Below, one piece after another: positions 44,701-56,639 of a stretch of 64,000 bases of DNA (position 1 is the first letter of the stretch; each line of letters begins with the position of its first letter). The DNA comes from Paraphysomonas bandaiensis. Lineage: Eukaryota > Chrysophyceae. The position numbers and the translations under genes were made by a program. The stretch spans positions 186,001 through 250,000 of the forward strand of contig CBFFRP010000363.1 in NCBI GenBank assembly GCA_965644295.1, in the 5' to 3' direction. The notes under the pieces are model-generated. The model searched no databases. It was not told where the DNA came from and saw only the letters and a list, made by a program, of their open reading frames with translations.

Positions 44701-47700
44701 AGGCTGTGTATGATTTTGATGAGCTTGAGGTAACTGAAGCTACAGAGAAGGGCGACGAGGATGAGGAAGAAGGCGAGCTTGACTTGGAGCGGGATGTGTA
44801 TTATGACAGTGGCGAAGATGAAGATGCTATGGAGATAACAGAGCGGCTTGTTGGGAGCGATGCTTTGCGTTGCAGAATTCGTAACAGTATGCTTACTGAG
44901 AAATCTGAAAACGACGGTGTTAAGCCTGTGTCTGCTAGTCAAAAATCTGTCGGCCAAGGAAGCGAAAGTGGTGATGCGGAAGAAGGAAATTTTCGCCCGA
45001 AAACTGCCCTGGAGATTGTGGAAGAATTTGAAGCTAATTCATTTGTGTATGACAACTCGAATTCCGTCGAGGCCAATTGGTTGGAAGCCAATCCATGGGC
45101 TAAAAAGCTACAAATCGATGAGGAGAGTCTCGTGCATGCTGCCAGTGTACCGCCCCCTGGCGCAGAGATTCAGTTAGAGTGGATATATGGTTATTCTGGC
45201 CGCAATACTCGCTCCTCTGTCCATTATAGTGCCGCTGGAGATATTGTTTATCCTGTCTCAACTGTTGCAGTAGTGCTGAATAAAGTCAAAGGCGTGCAAA
45301 CTCACTCAATGAACCACTCTGATGAAATTACGTGCTTGGATGTGCACCATGCTTCTGGTAAAGCTGTAACCGGACAACGATCGTCTGAGTATGTCTTTGC
45401 TTGTGTATGGGCAACAGATACAGGCATATGTGTTCGTAGACTTAATTGTGGAGCCGTAAATGCAGCATCAGCCATTTGTTTTTCTCCCAATGGAGAGTTT
45501 GTGGCTGTAGCTTGTCAGGACTTAACCCATAGCATTATTATTTTCGACTGGATCAACAATGTGCTGAAGTGTCGTGTTCCTGGTGGTACGTGCAAGGTGT
45601 TGGACCTGGTGTTTAGTGTAGCGACTGGTGATACATCTGGTACGCAACGATTGCTGCAGGTTGGTCTTGGCCACTACCATATATTAAAAATCAAAGGTCG
45701 ACAAATGTCTTCGAAGAGAGGAAAGTTCGGTGGTACAAAGCAGAACGTCCTCTGTGCAGCTGCGCTACCACTTTCCACCGCCGAAGGCAACGAGTTCGCC
45801 ATCGGTCTTGAAGATGGTTCAGTTGCTATCATTGCCCGTGGCGAAAAGGTAATCAGCAACTCTGCCCCGATTCATACAAAAGCTGTAACAGCAATGTGTG
45901 CTGTCAAGCTTACTGACGGAAATGCTGATGAGAATTGTACTTACAAAATTATAACGGGCGGTGTTGACGGCATGATTAAAGTCTTAAGCCAGGACTTGGA
46001 ACCTCTCTCTGAGTATAATGTATACAAAGAGAGCTACGGCCTTTACATTTTGGGTAAATGCAGAGGAATTAAATCGCTGTGCGTAGACAAGTCTTGCCGA
46101 AAAATTCTTTATGGAACGTCAGGAGGTGAAATAGCGGAAATTGATATTAATGATGGAAGTGATTTGAATGGAGGTCCTCTTGTCAGCAGTCACTGTCGTG
46201 ATGAGCTCAATGGTATGGTCACGCACCCAATGAAGTTTGAAGCAGCTTCTGTTGGTGATGATAAGACGTTGCGTGTGTGGCATCTGGAGAAGAAGAAGTT
46301 GATGGCAATGTTAGAGCTTCCCGATATTGCCCGGACGGTGTGTTATTCTCCCACAGGTCAAATCATCGCCGTGGGACTCGGTGGTCACGTTCCTGGCGAA
46401 AATAGAGTGCCGAGGAAGTGCGATGGACGTGTTGTGATTGTATCATATATGCAAGGATCTTTGCGTATTGTCCATGAAATTTCTGATAGCCAGAAGCCAA
46501 TTTCTTGTCTAGCTTTTAACGCTGATGGGTCGGAGTTATATGTTGGCTCGGAGGATTGCAAGGTTTACGTGTACAACATTCACGAAGACTTTAGTAAAAC
46601 TTTTGTCTTTGGCCAACACACTGCTGGCATTACTGGCATCGACATTTCGGAGGATGGGAAAGTGCTCGCAACGTGTGACATGTTTAACAATGTAATATAC
46701 TGGGACCAGTCCGATGAAGATAGGAGAGGCGAAGTTTTAGACGATGAGAAGATCCGAAAGATTCTTCCAAACACGAAGTGGTATGTACGTCAGAATATTT
46801 TAGGCCTGGATTCCATTGGAGTACAGAAAGTTCCATTTGAAATGGGAAGTGTTCTCTGTCTATCGCAATCTCGAGATCGCTCATTATTGGCCACTGGAGA
46901 TTCTCATGGTGGATTGTCATTGTTTCACAGCCCTTGCTCCAAACCTTGTGCTCCTTTCACTGAAATGATTGGTCATTCTCCTGGTGGCATATCTCGTGTC
47001 TCATTCTCTAGTAAAGACAAATATGTGCTGACTGCTGGAAAATACGATCGTGCTTTATTCCAGTGGAAACTGGAGAAATGTGCTGCTGATGAAGGAGAGG
47101 TATTACCATCTCGACCTACAACTACCATGAAAATGTTAGAAAAAATGGGAACTGCGAAGGAGATTGATGCGATGAGAGAAGTTACGCCACTTAGCTTTGG
47201 TGATGACTCCATGCTCATAAACGGTGTTAATTTTGCGAAAGACAGTTGTCCTGATTTACCAAACGTCAAGCCTCACAGTCTGTCGGTCTTGGGATTGTCA
47301 TGTGCATCATTTACTAAGCAATTTACACGACTACCTCAAGGATACTATTGTGGCTCTGGTGATGTAATTACTTGTGCAGGAGCGCTCCCTGTGGCTATAA
47401 GCTCCAACCGCACTGTACAAAATCACTGGCAGATTCCGAAAAATGAGTTTGGATTCAGTGAAGACATTGGTGTTGTAGCGGTTAGTGTTGATGGAAGAAC
47501 AGTTGCTGTGTGTGAAAAAGCACCTGGACTAGTGAATCCATCCGAATCTGCTGAGAAATTTCAAGGAAGACAATTTGTTTTTAATGGGTCCACTGGTATG
47601 ATTCTGAGTGAGCTACCGGGTACCATCAAAGGAGGTGTGATATCCGCTGCATTTTCCCATGATTCCCATTCTTTAGCTTGTGTGGGATGCTGTGCGCATC

Positions 47701-49334
47701 ATTCGTTAACAATATTCCATTCTGTGGAGGGTAATTGGAAGGATCCCGAAAAGCTCTTCCACGGACAGGTAGATGTTAATCCCGTCACCCTTGTGGCTTC
47801 TATCATGCAGTCCCCGACCAATATGGAGTTTCAATTTGCCACTGCTGGGCGTGGGCGATTGAGATTCTGGAAAGTACGTGGCCGGAACGCTGTATCATCT
47901 CCCTGTGATGTATCTGGCCCAATGGAAACAACTACGTCTATGGTTTCCATTGATACAGGCAAGCTCATCACTGGTGATTCAGCTGGAAGTATATCATTAT
48001 GGGATGGAAAGTCGTGCACTAGAAGTATTCCTATGGCACATTCTAATCGTGTGTCGGCACTATGTTATTTCAATTCTGCTCAGGGCAGCAAAGTGGGGCA
48101 TGTTGGGTTTATGAGTGCCTCGTGTGATGCGATTAAGGTTTGGAATTTGAGCATGGAGGTTGTGCAGGAATTTTCCTTGGTTGATGTTATGTTTCGTGTT
48201 AATAGAGTAGTAGATAGTACATACGTTACCTCCATGTGCACTGACGGAGTTTTCAAGCGTCTTCTTATTACCCTATCCAATTCTGTTATTGCGGAGGTAT
48301 CTATTGACTCGGGTGCGGTGATGCTATTGACAGAAGGCCACACGAGTGGAAGTTTCGTTGCGATTGCCGCTCACCCTAAGGAACCACGAATCCTTGTTAC
48401 GGGTGGATATGACGGTTGGTTGAAATGTTGGGATATCCGTAGTCAAGCGGCATTAGAAATTATGAACATGGGAGAGCCAATTAGTTCGATAGTATTCCGC
48501 GAAGATGGGTTGTCGTTTGCAATGTCTCTCAATGACACCGTTCTCGTAATGGAGTTTGATGCGTTTGCTGCATCTAAATTTAAAGTTCTGCATAAAATCT
48601 CCAAGGTTGGGGAAGGAAAGCTGCCTCTTCTCAGGTATTCACCAGACGAGTCTTGTCTTGCTGTTGGAAGTGCTGATGGTCATATTTATATTCTGGATGT
48701 GGACAACAAATATACTAAAATAAGTAGCTTGAAGGGACATTCCCGTGCAATTGAAGGATTTGATTTCTCAAAATCTGGAAAGTATTTACGTTCTTTTTCA
48801 CGTGACCCAGACAATGAAGCGGCAGTTCGTACCCTATTTCATCTCGTAGAAAAAGGATCCATGTCGACCTATGAATTGATTGATCAATCTGATGACCTCA
48901 TCCCTCTCACTCGGGCTACATGGAAGACCGTCTCCTCACCTGCTGCCCCTGAGGGCCGTGGAATGCGAGTATCGGAGCGGCAGATGGCAGCGACACCAAT
49001 CCCTGTAATAGTGACAAGTACTGCCGTTAGCGTTGACGGAGTCTTGCTTGCTGTTGGGTACTCAGATGGAAATGTTAAAGTTTTCAGGTATATATGCACA
49101 TAGTTCATGGATATTTTCTTATAGTTTGTACATAGGAACCCTGCTTGTTCTTTGGATGCGGAGTCAATTGATTTGGTTGGGCACGCTAAAGGTGGAGTTG
49201 CATGCAGCTTTAGTGCTGACGGAAAGTATCTATATACCGCAGGATCGATGGATGGATCTGTTATCGTTTGGGAGATATGTAAAATCAACAGGAAGAAATT
49301 CCCATTAGGTCGTTTAAGTTCGTTTGAATTCTAG
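41724..49334 (+). CDS. Giant EF-hand plus triple EML-type WD40 (TAPE) protein, 2468 residues
   Basis: Five exons (41724-41781, 41838-41960, 42012-42116, 42166-49087 and 49136-49334) read in one frame. The start MGQVFGVPE has an N-myristoylation-type glycine. Residues about 20-165 carry EF-hands: TFDTDGNELIDSLE, YDFDQSGELSKDE and a divergent DADRSKDLKLSIYEF, arranged as in neuronal calcium sensors. The rest is WD40 propellers in three EML-type blocks, each opening with a HELP-like segment. The clearest is LEWIYGYSGRNTRSSVHYSA, with LWxYGYxG as in EML proteins; the others are near residues 200 and 1700. EML proteins bind microtubules, and giant multi-TAPE forms (EML5/6) carry three blocks. A calcium-sensing, membrane-targeted microtubule or flagellar scaffold is a reasonable inference. 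An acidic stretch (residues about 1000-1100) separates the first and second blocks. Confidence 0.92.
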
Positions 49335-50108
49335 GTTTCAGATACAGCTATATATGCAATGCCGTTTTAAAAAGTTGGAAAATTTAGATTTTGCTTTGCA
49401 ATGCTACCATGTTCGATAGAGTATTAATATTATTAATGATGACATGTGAAGTACCCCTTGGGCTCTTCAATATTTAGACTCAGCAGTAAATAATAGTATG
49501 TCCAATATAAGTGTAATATCGACCCTGTTAATATCACAGGAATTTTGGCGATATATGTTTTTCAGATGGCATCTAAAACCTACTAGTTGTAACGCAAAAC
49601 TGATTAATACAGTCATTGTGAGTTGAATCAGTTGGTAATTTACCAACAGAACTTGGTAAAACCGATTTATTTGGCTTTATGATCACATTGACTTGGAGTT
49701 TAAATTTTAAACATTATGTCGTCATCTAACATAGAATATTTACTTCGGTGACCCACATATTGTCTGCTACAGAAGATCATACTCATTGTACATTGTATGT
49801 TGCATGTATGTATGATATGCCCTTTACCAGCTACCAGGCTGTAGCTGTTTAAACATTCGAGGCCATATGTATCCATAGTTTGTTTAAGCTCGTTTGACTA
49901 TCTTTGTAAAATACTCTTGTCCTCTAGAAGGGACACACTCATACCTTAGTATGTTTACAGCTAGTACAACTGAATCAGTATTGGGAATGTAAACCTGAAT
50001 CTATTTTATTCTCGAGAAACATCAGTCCTGCACTCCCTCACTCTCATGTAATCTGATTAGGTCAGACTTATGACCCACTAAACTTTAGTTGAGACACCAT
50101 CATCAACC
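49335..50108. other. Convergent AT-rich gap, no gene seen
   Basis: AT-rich 3' flank of the EML gene. No coding frame, repeat family or RNA gene was recognised. Confidence 0.45.
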
Positions 50109-50524
50109 CTACGAGGAATATCTGGCTGCCTCAAACGCACCCAGTAGAGCAGAGTAGGCATGTCCGTATACGCACCAATGTGCAATGTTGATATACTTGT
50201 CAATTTCTGACTTCCCGCTTCGAATCACTCCTTTAGTTTTTTGTGAGGGAATCATGTTTCTTTCCACTCCACTCGCCTTCTTGACATACTCTGTGCTGAC
50301 ATACTTCTGCAGAGCTTTCAGTGATTTTAAAACTAATTCTCTGTAGAAAGTAGGAATCAGCTATTGCGTTCGCCTTTATGTTGTTTTTCAGTTCCGGTAC
50401 AGTTCTGGATCCTTCATAAGGTGACATCTCCGAAGTATTACTTTCCAGTTAATGACTCTACAGTCGCATCCGCCCACAATGTTGAATGATGCTCTCGTTT
50501 AAAGGCGGAACCTGTATGTTCCAT
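50109..50524 (-). CDS. Two-exon mini-gene encoding a 104-residue unknown protein
   Basis: Exon 1 (50524-50442) and exon 2 (50340-50109) join through a 101 bp GT-AG intron ending TTTCTACAG, with phases AA plus A. The 104-residue product contains SALLGAFEAARYSS at its C-terminus. The frame is open upstream of the chosen ATG as well (RTETERQIA), so the true start may be further 5'. No signal peptide or membrane span is convincing and I do not recognise a family. The local base composition is less AT-rich than the flanks, which supports coding. It is the only gene here that breaks the strict strand alternation (its right neighbour is also minus). Confidence 0.42.
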
Positions 50525-51333
50525 TGCGATCTGTCTCTCAGTTTCAGTACGAATACATTTAAACACATATTAGTCGTCCCATGAAAGTTAGGTCCATTAA
50601 CTAGCTACGTATATACTTTATACCGCTTTGATTACGTGTGCAGTAACTAATATACGCACTCTAATGGATGGTATTAACAATACTATTATAACTAATTTCA
50701 ATAATTGACAATTAATTTAAGAAAATAACTATTATTTAACTTGTCTTGTGACTTAACGTTTTACTACAAACGATGAATCTTACTGAGTCCATTAAATAAA
50801 CAAAAACATAAGCATTCACGATCGACCTATTCACTGACAACAAGATTCAAACTAGAAAATAGCTGGACAGCTCTCGGGCTGTGTAACTATCTCGAAGTTG
50901 TTCTTTCTATTGCATTGAAAGTAACGCACCTATCCTCTTACAGTTTGTACACTTAATTTGCTAAGGTAATGACACGTTGATAAAAAACAACATTTCTCTA
51001 CGTCGATCAGCTAAACATTTTTATGGACGCAAGCCGACTATAACAAAGTAAATTACTAATTCCGTGACCATGCGCATGAACAGAAGAATACACACACAAA
51101 AATCCAGCGATCCTTATAGTACATAAAAATATACATCAAGTCGTAAAATGCTAAATCCATTTGTTATTCATGACTATTAATGTGCAACATATTCGATTCA
51201 ACAAAAGAACCCTCTATTATTGTAGTCCTTGATTTGCGTTGGTCTGACTTCACGTGACCCATAAGACAAAATACGCCTGTATTTCGCATGAGAATGTTAG
51301 ATATCATAATAACTTCGATAGCCTAATTCACTA
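50525..51333. other. AT-rich gap, no gene seen
   Basis: AT-rich sequence with stops in all frames lies between the mini-gene 5' end and the permease 3' end. Confidence 0.45.
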
Positions 51334-53290
51334 TCATGCACTGTAATGTATACTAAAAACTACATAATGACACTTACCGACAGCTGCAGCTGAAACAATA
51401 ATCATACCAATCCACTGCCCCTGTGATGATACCCCTAGTACCAGCACACATAACAGCAATATAATAACCAATATCTGCCCTAGTCTTATCTCCCACAAGG
51501 TAACTCCTGTAGCGGATTCAACTCTTCTATCTTGCTGTAGTAAACATAATATCAGCCACCCAAGAGCAGTAGTGAGAATATATAGGCGCAGTTAAGAAAC
51601 GTACTTCGGAATGAGCAGAGCTGAGAATATTCGCAAGAGACTGTAGCTGAAGCAAATATGATATCAGCGTAGGTAACAAGCAGCCAGGTATGAGTACTAC
51701 TGATGAATTTTCTGTGAGTAATATGAGAAATTTGACTTGAACAAATTAAAGGGTTTGTCAATTGTATAGAATACATCTATTTCACGCACGTAACTATATC
51801 CAGTAACTGACCAGTGCCAAACAGTAAACCAAATCCTGTCATGAGCAGAAGACCAATTATCCCAACAGCTTTCAAACCATTTACCGGGGTACCGCTTTTG
51901 CTCGTGCTCTTCACCCATCTGAAAACACGCCTCAGGCGATGCAATTACGCAAGTGAACACGATAACAACTACACCGACATATCAATAGATACATGAATAT
52001 GGGTAGCTGTTGTCTCTTCTACATCTCTATATCACGGACAGAACTCCCACAATAAATTCATGTCAGAAATATACAACGGTTGTGCCAACTTACTCTGGAA
52101 GAAGTCCTTCGGTGGCAACTTCCTACACACAAATTAAAATACACATCGTACACGACAATATTCCTTTCGTCTATCTATATCAACAATATCACACGCCACA
52201 CGAAATTGTATAGACGAAGGCAGAACGACAGACAGTCATTTACTACATATCTATGTGAAACGTACACCAGATATACGCTACGATTAAAACACACCTGCAA
52301 ATGATGTGCTCCATAGAGAATAAAACTGTAAAATGGAGCCATCAATGCAAGAACAGATAAAACACCAAACATATTGACAACCCAACTGTTCTCTCCGTAC
52401 ACACGTTCCATTCCGGCAAACAATGGTGCTTCCTCATCAGCTACTACCTCCGCACCTGGTGGACTTGAGCTGGCGAGAAACAACGTGAGAGATCCCGAAG
52501 TGGTTACGGTGAGAAAGCTCAAGGAGAGGCCCCACGATAACACACTATTTCGCTTACTGTTGTCGCACATTTGAACACCCGATGACTGCTTCGATATACC
52601 CAGGAAAGATTCCGTAGGTGCTCTGCAGACTTCTGTGTCGTTTAATTCAGAAGTGTCTTGCGGTACAAGTAGTGGGAGCTCCTCAAATCCCAAGAAACAC
52701 CAGCACCCATACGGAATGGAATGTAGTGTCGATCTCCAACTGTGAAACCACACGCTATTTTCTACGGCATGGGACACAAAATCAAATCTAGTGAGTACTG
52801 ATATCCAGTAGAATACTAAAACTGCAATACAACAAGTAGTGACTACTAATTGCGTATTGCCGGATGTGCGTAAGCCAGACATTCCCATCATCACAAATAC
52901 AAAAAATAGTGCGGCATAAAAGAGAAACTGCAGTTCCGATGAAAATCGCAGTACTGCACGAAAATATCCAGCGAGACCAAACCCTAATGTTGCAATGACC
53001 CAGAATAATTTGAGTAGTTCTAGTCCAGCCACGATGAACCCAGCCTTACTCCCCATACCGCTGCTGACAAACATATAAGACCCGCCTGATTTCGGCATGC
53101 GTATTGACAATTCTGAAATACAGTGTCCTAATATGCCGTACAATAAAGTGCTTATACAGAGAGCCAACACAGCCGCTCCAAATCCACCTTCTAAAGCAGA
53201 CTCCCATCCAAAAAAGTCTCCTCCAATAACGCTGCCCACTCCCAGAGCCCACAGCCTCGCAACCTCAAAATACTTTAACTTAATACGCAT
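51334..53290 (-). CDS. APC-superfamily amino-acid permease
   Basis: Exon 1 (53290-52295) gives 332 residues with the APC hallmark MRIKLKYFEVARLWALGVGS, then VIGGDFFGWESALEGGFG around TM1. MPKSGGSYMFVSSGMGSKAG lies before TM3, and several further spans follow. Smaller exons follow at 52122-52094 (29 nt) and from 51918, encoding STSKSGTPVNGLKAVGIIGL, then 51646-51605 and 51534-51334. The last contains two more spans (QILVIILLLCVLVLGV). The family imports amino acids, polyamines or ethanolamine by Na+ or H+ coupling; the layout recalls ethanolamine permease-like members. The donor ending exon 3 is ambiguous (phase 0 at 51793 preserves the downstream frame). A strong GTAAGT at 51382 hints at one more splice, so the C-terminus is provisional. 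Confidence 0.8.
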
Positions 53291-54025
53291 TACCCTTTGT
53301 TGCTACAGCATCTTTGCTGGAAAATAAAAGAATAGTTAAATCGTAATCATTAACTATGAAAGATATCAAGAAGCAGTGCAGAGGGATTGATTTGTGTCAT
53401 GTGCATGTGCATGTGCTGCATGTATATATAGGCAACAACTCTGTACAGTTACAACAACGACCCTTACTTATTTTACTCCAATCAAATCACCGTAAATAGA
53501 TTTACACTGTATTGATTCGCAAACTAAAATGATGAGAGGGTTGGGTGTTATACAGTCCGTAGTTCGCAGTATTTCGTAGTTTTTCCACTGTAGTTGTATA
53601 TGTATGTATACCCGGAATACATGTTGAAGCATGAGAGCATCCAGAAACACACACATAGATTCGATGCGTGTTTTATTGGCTCCCACTGCCGCCAAAAAAA
53701 TTCAAACGATCAGGAGCCACATTTTTATTTGGTGGTATGGGAGACACCAGCAGCACACCACTGTGTGTATGCTGTATGCAACTGTATGCTGTGTATGTAT
53801 GCCTACATATCATGGACTGTATATGTATATGTATGTATTGTATGGTGTATGCATATGCATGAGCGGCATGCATGCCATTGAAGGACTGGCATATATATTA
53901 AATATTCGCTAGAGTATTAGGAGGTACACTTATTGAGTTCTGCTGAATAATTTTCTTTAACGTGCTTATTCAGAGCACGATTAATGTAATAGACCGTACC
54001 ATAGTAACTATTTGTCCTATCTAAT
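53291..54025. promoter_or_regulatory. Divergent intergenic region (APC permease / GluTR)
   Basis: A 735 bp shared upstream region with TGTATATGTATG-rich tracts near 53600-53620 and 53760-53860. Overlapping frames of 60 to 95 codons on the plus strand lie in these tracts and are not supported. Confidence 0.45.
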
Positions 54026-55979
54026 ATGGCCACTAGCGGATACTCGAGAACGCTGTATTTAATTCACTTACATATCCTGATATTCTGGGGAATGTTAACA
54101 GGGAGCGCTGCATTCACATCTTCAGGGAGCTCCAAACCATATGGATGCCCAATTAAGGCGACATCGCAGTTCTTTCAGAGACAGATGTCGTATGTTGGAA
54201 AAAGTTTCGGCGAATCTTCAACATCAACGTCTAATACCAAAATAAATTTCGCATCACAACTAGAATCTGAGCCTTATATCAATACAATGAATTATTATTC
54301 CAATCCCCGCCGGGCGTTTCAGCATAACGATTTTTTGAGTCGACTTTATATGGCGAATACTGTCAACTCGGACACTAAAAAGAAGAAGAAACGGAAGGAG
54401 CATATAGGGGACGTTGATATAGTAGTGTTAGGCCTGTCCCATCACACAGCTCCAGTGCATGTGCGAGAGAAGCTCGCTATTCCTGAGGATGGGTGGAATG
54501 ACGCTTCTCGTGAGCTGTGCTCGTTCGAATCGATCGATGAGGCTGCGATTCTGTCCACGTGTAACCGGTTCGAAATATATATGACTGGCCGGAATGAATA
54601 CGAAGCCATGCGAGACGCTATTTTTTATCTACAACAGCGAACTAATGGCACACTAGATGAAGAAACTCTGCGAAGGAGTTTGTTTGTTCTCAGTGGTGAG
54701 GATGCAATTTGGCACCTTATGAAAGTAACTGCAGGTACAGTCTATAGATGTCAACGTGTATGAATCTGGGTCATGTAACTTTGCAAATAGGCCTGGACAG
54801 TATCGTTGTGGGCGAGCAGCAGATTCTGACTCAGGTCAAGCGTGCTTATACGAAGGCCACTGAGCCCTCCGGTAGCGCCCGGGAGATCCTGAAGGGCATG
54901 ATCGGAGGGTGTCTTGCGGCTGGCCGGAGAGTCAGGGCAGAGACGGGAATATCACGAGGAGCAGTTAGCATATCTTCTGCCGCCGTTGAACATACGACCA
55001 AGAAACTGGCGCATGATAAAGGTTGTGCATCTAAGCCAATGAAAGACGCCAATGTGGTAGTGATTGGCGCTGGGAAAATGGCACGATTACTATTAATAAA
55101 CCTCAGTGGGCAGGGGATAACAGACGTCACTGTTGTGAACAGATCACCTGAGAGTGTGGAAAAGCTTAGGGTAATATTTTACGCTCTGTTTTTACCCTCT
55201 CTATTGATATTTCTATGTTATATACGGCTTGATATGCTTCACACTGCTTGTTGTAACTGGTATATATTGCAGGTGGAAGCCCCAAAGCTCAACCTTCATT
55301 ATGTTCCAATGGAAGGCATGTGGGACGCTATTGCCAGTGCAGATGTAGTATATCCATGTACCTCGAGTCCCTCCACCCTCGTGAATCCTGAGGATCTATC
55401 TCGTGTCATAGATAGCCGCAAAAGGGAATCGCACAAGCCTTTAAGGTTCTTTGACATCTCTGTGCCTCGGAACGTCCATCCTGATTGCGGATCGGTGGAA
55501 GGGGTAGAATGCTATAATGTAGATGACCTCAAGAAAGTTATGGCGCGCAATACACTGAAACGACAGCGCGACATGGCAGAGGTAGAGACTATACTTCAGG
55601 AAGAGATGGGAAAGTATCTACATTGGCAAGAGAGCTTAGGAGCTGAGCCGATAATACTCAGATTACAAGAAAAAGCTGAAACTCTTAGGCAGGAAGAGTT
55701 GCAGCGCGTTTCGAAGAAATTAGGAAATTTGTCTCCAGATGATGTAAAGGCAGTGGACAGGTACTATGATATGAAATGTTGGTTATGATATACGATCTTT
55801 TTGAATGAATTGTTGGTGTAAAATAGTCATATATTTGTTGTCTGATCGTGTTCTGTAGTTTATCAAAAGGAATTGTTGCGAAGCTTCTTCATGGACCAAT
55901 GCACCATTTAAAGCGTAAACACACTGTAGACACCCATCGAGTGGCGATATCACAATTGGAGGCCGCTTTTCAGCTGTAG
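54026..55979 (+). CDS. hemA: Glutamyl-tRNA reductase, plastid-targeted
   Basis: Four exons (54026-54734, 54791-55170, 55273-55760 and 55859-55979) give 565 residues. The leader is bipartite: a hydrophobic signal peptide, then GSAAFTSSGSSK, resembling the Phe-containing cleavage site of plastid proteins in algae with secondary plastids. The mature enzyme shows LGLSHHTAPVHVREKLAIP and then ILSTCNRFEIY, in which Cys179 is the catalytic nucleophile that attacks glutamyl-tRNA(Glu). GLDSIVVGEQQILTQVKRAY and a Rossmann NADPH site (VVIGAGKMARLL) follow, then the dimerisation helix (LSKGIVAKLLHGPMHHLK). The enzyme reduces Glu-tRNA to glutamate-1-semialdehyde, the first committed step of chlorophyll and haem synthesis by the C5 route. 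The intron at 55171-55272 is 102 bp, in frame and stop-free, so its retention would insert a hydrophobic 34-residue loop. Confidence 0.96.
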
Positions 55980-56639
55980 CCATTTTTTGTTTCTTCCAGT
56001 GAACTTAATGTAAATGTACAGTGATAATAATTACCGTTTCCTTGTAAACAAACAACAATACACACTGATTAGTTTCTTTTCGAATTCTTTGAGTTTGCAC
56101 CACCGCAATTCTCAATGCTAACTTCTAAGAATAAATAAACTTATTTCTGTGTTAAATGCTGTTTGGCTCTATTCCAGGCTAGTAATTTTTTGACGGAATA
56201 GAGTAATAAATATTGTAAAGGTTCATCATATAGTTATATTGATCCTCTTATTCCTTATCCCATGTTGCGTTTTAAGCAGTTTGTGAGCAATTAAAAGCTA
56301 TATTTCTAAGGTATTTTAATTATTATCGTTACTTGAAGTATACAGAAGTGGTTAACTGTATTACATGAACTGATTATATGATAGAAATAACAGTGGTGAA
56401 ACTGAAATATATTGACTGTAGCCGAGGTTGGTTTTTCAGAGCTCAGACTATTAGGCCGTTTAAACTCAGTCAACTTGTATTAAAAATTAATCTGTAACAA
56501 GTTCGAAGTACTACAACTACTGGATGGATGTGCATTGAGTTATAATTAAATTAACACGTATATTCACAAGTATACGATATACATAATGTCGTCATGATTA
56601 CCACCGTGTGTGGATAATAGCCAAAAAATACGTCGCCTG
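55980..56639. other. Convergent AT-rich gap, no gene seen
   Basis: AT-rich 3' flanks of GluTR and the ammonium transporter. No coding frame or repeat match was recognised. Confidence 0.5.

Noticed and set aside
53594-53912. Plus-strand frames of 64 to 95 codons upstream of GluTR
   Set aside because: Built on TGTATG tracts in a divergent promoter region, with biased Cys/Tyr/Met composition.
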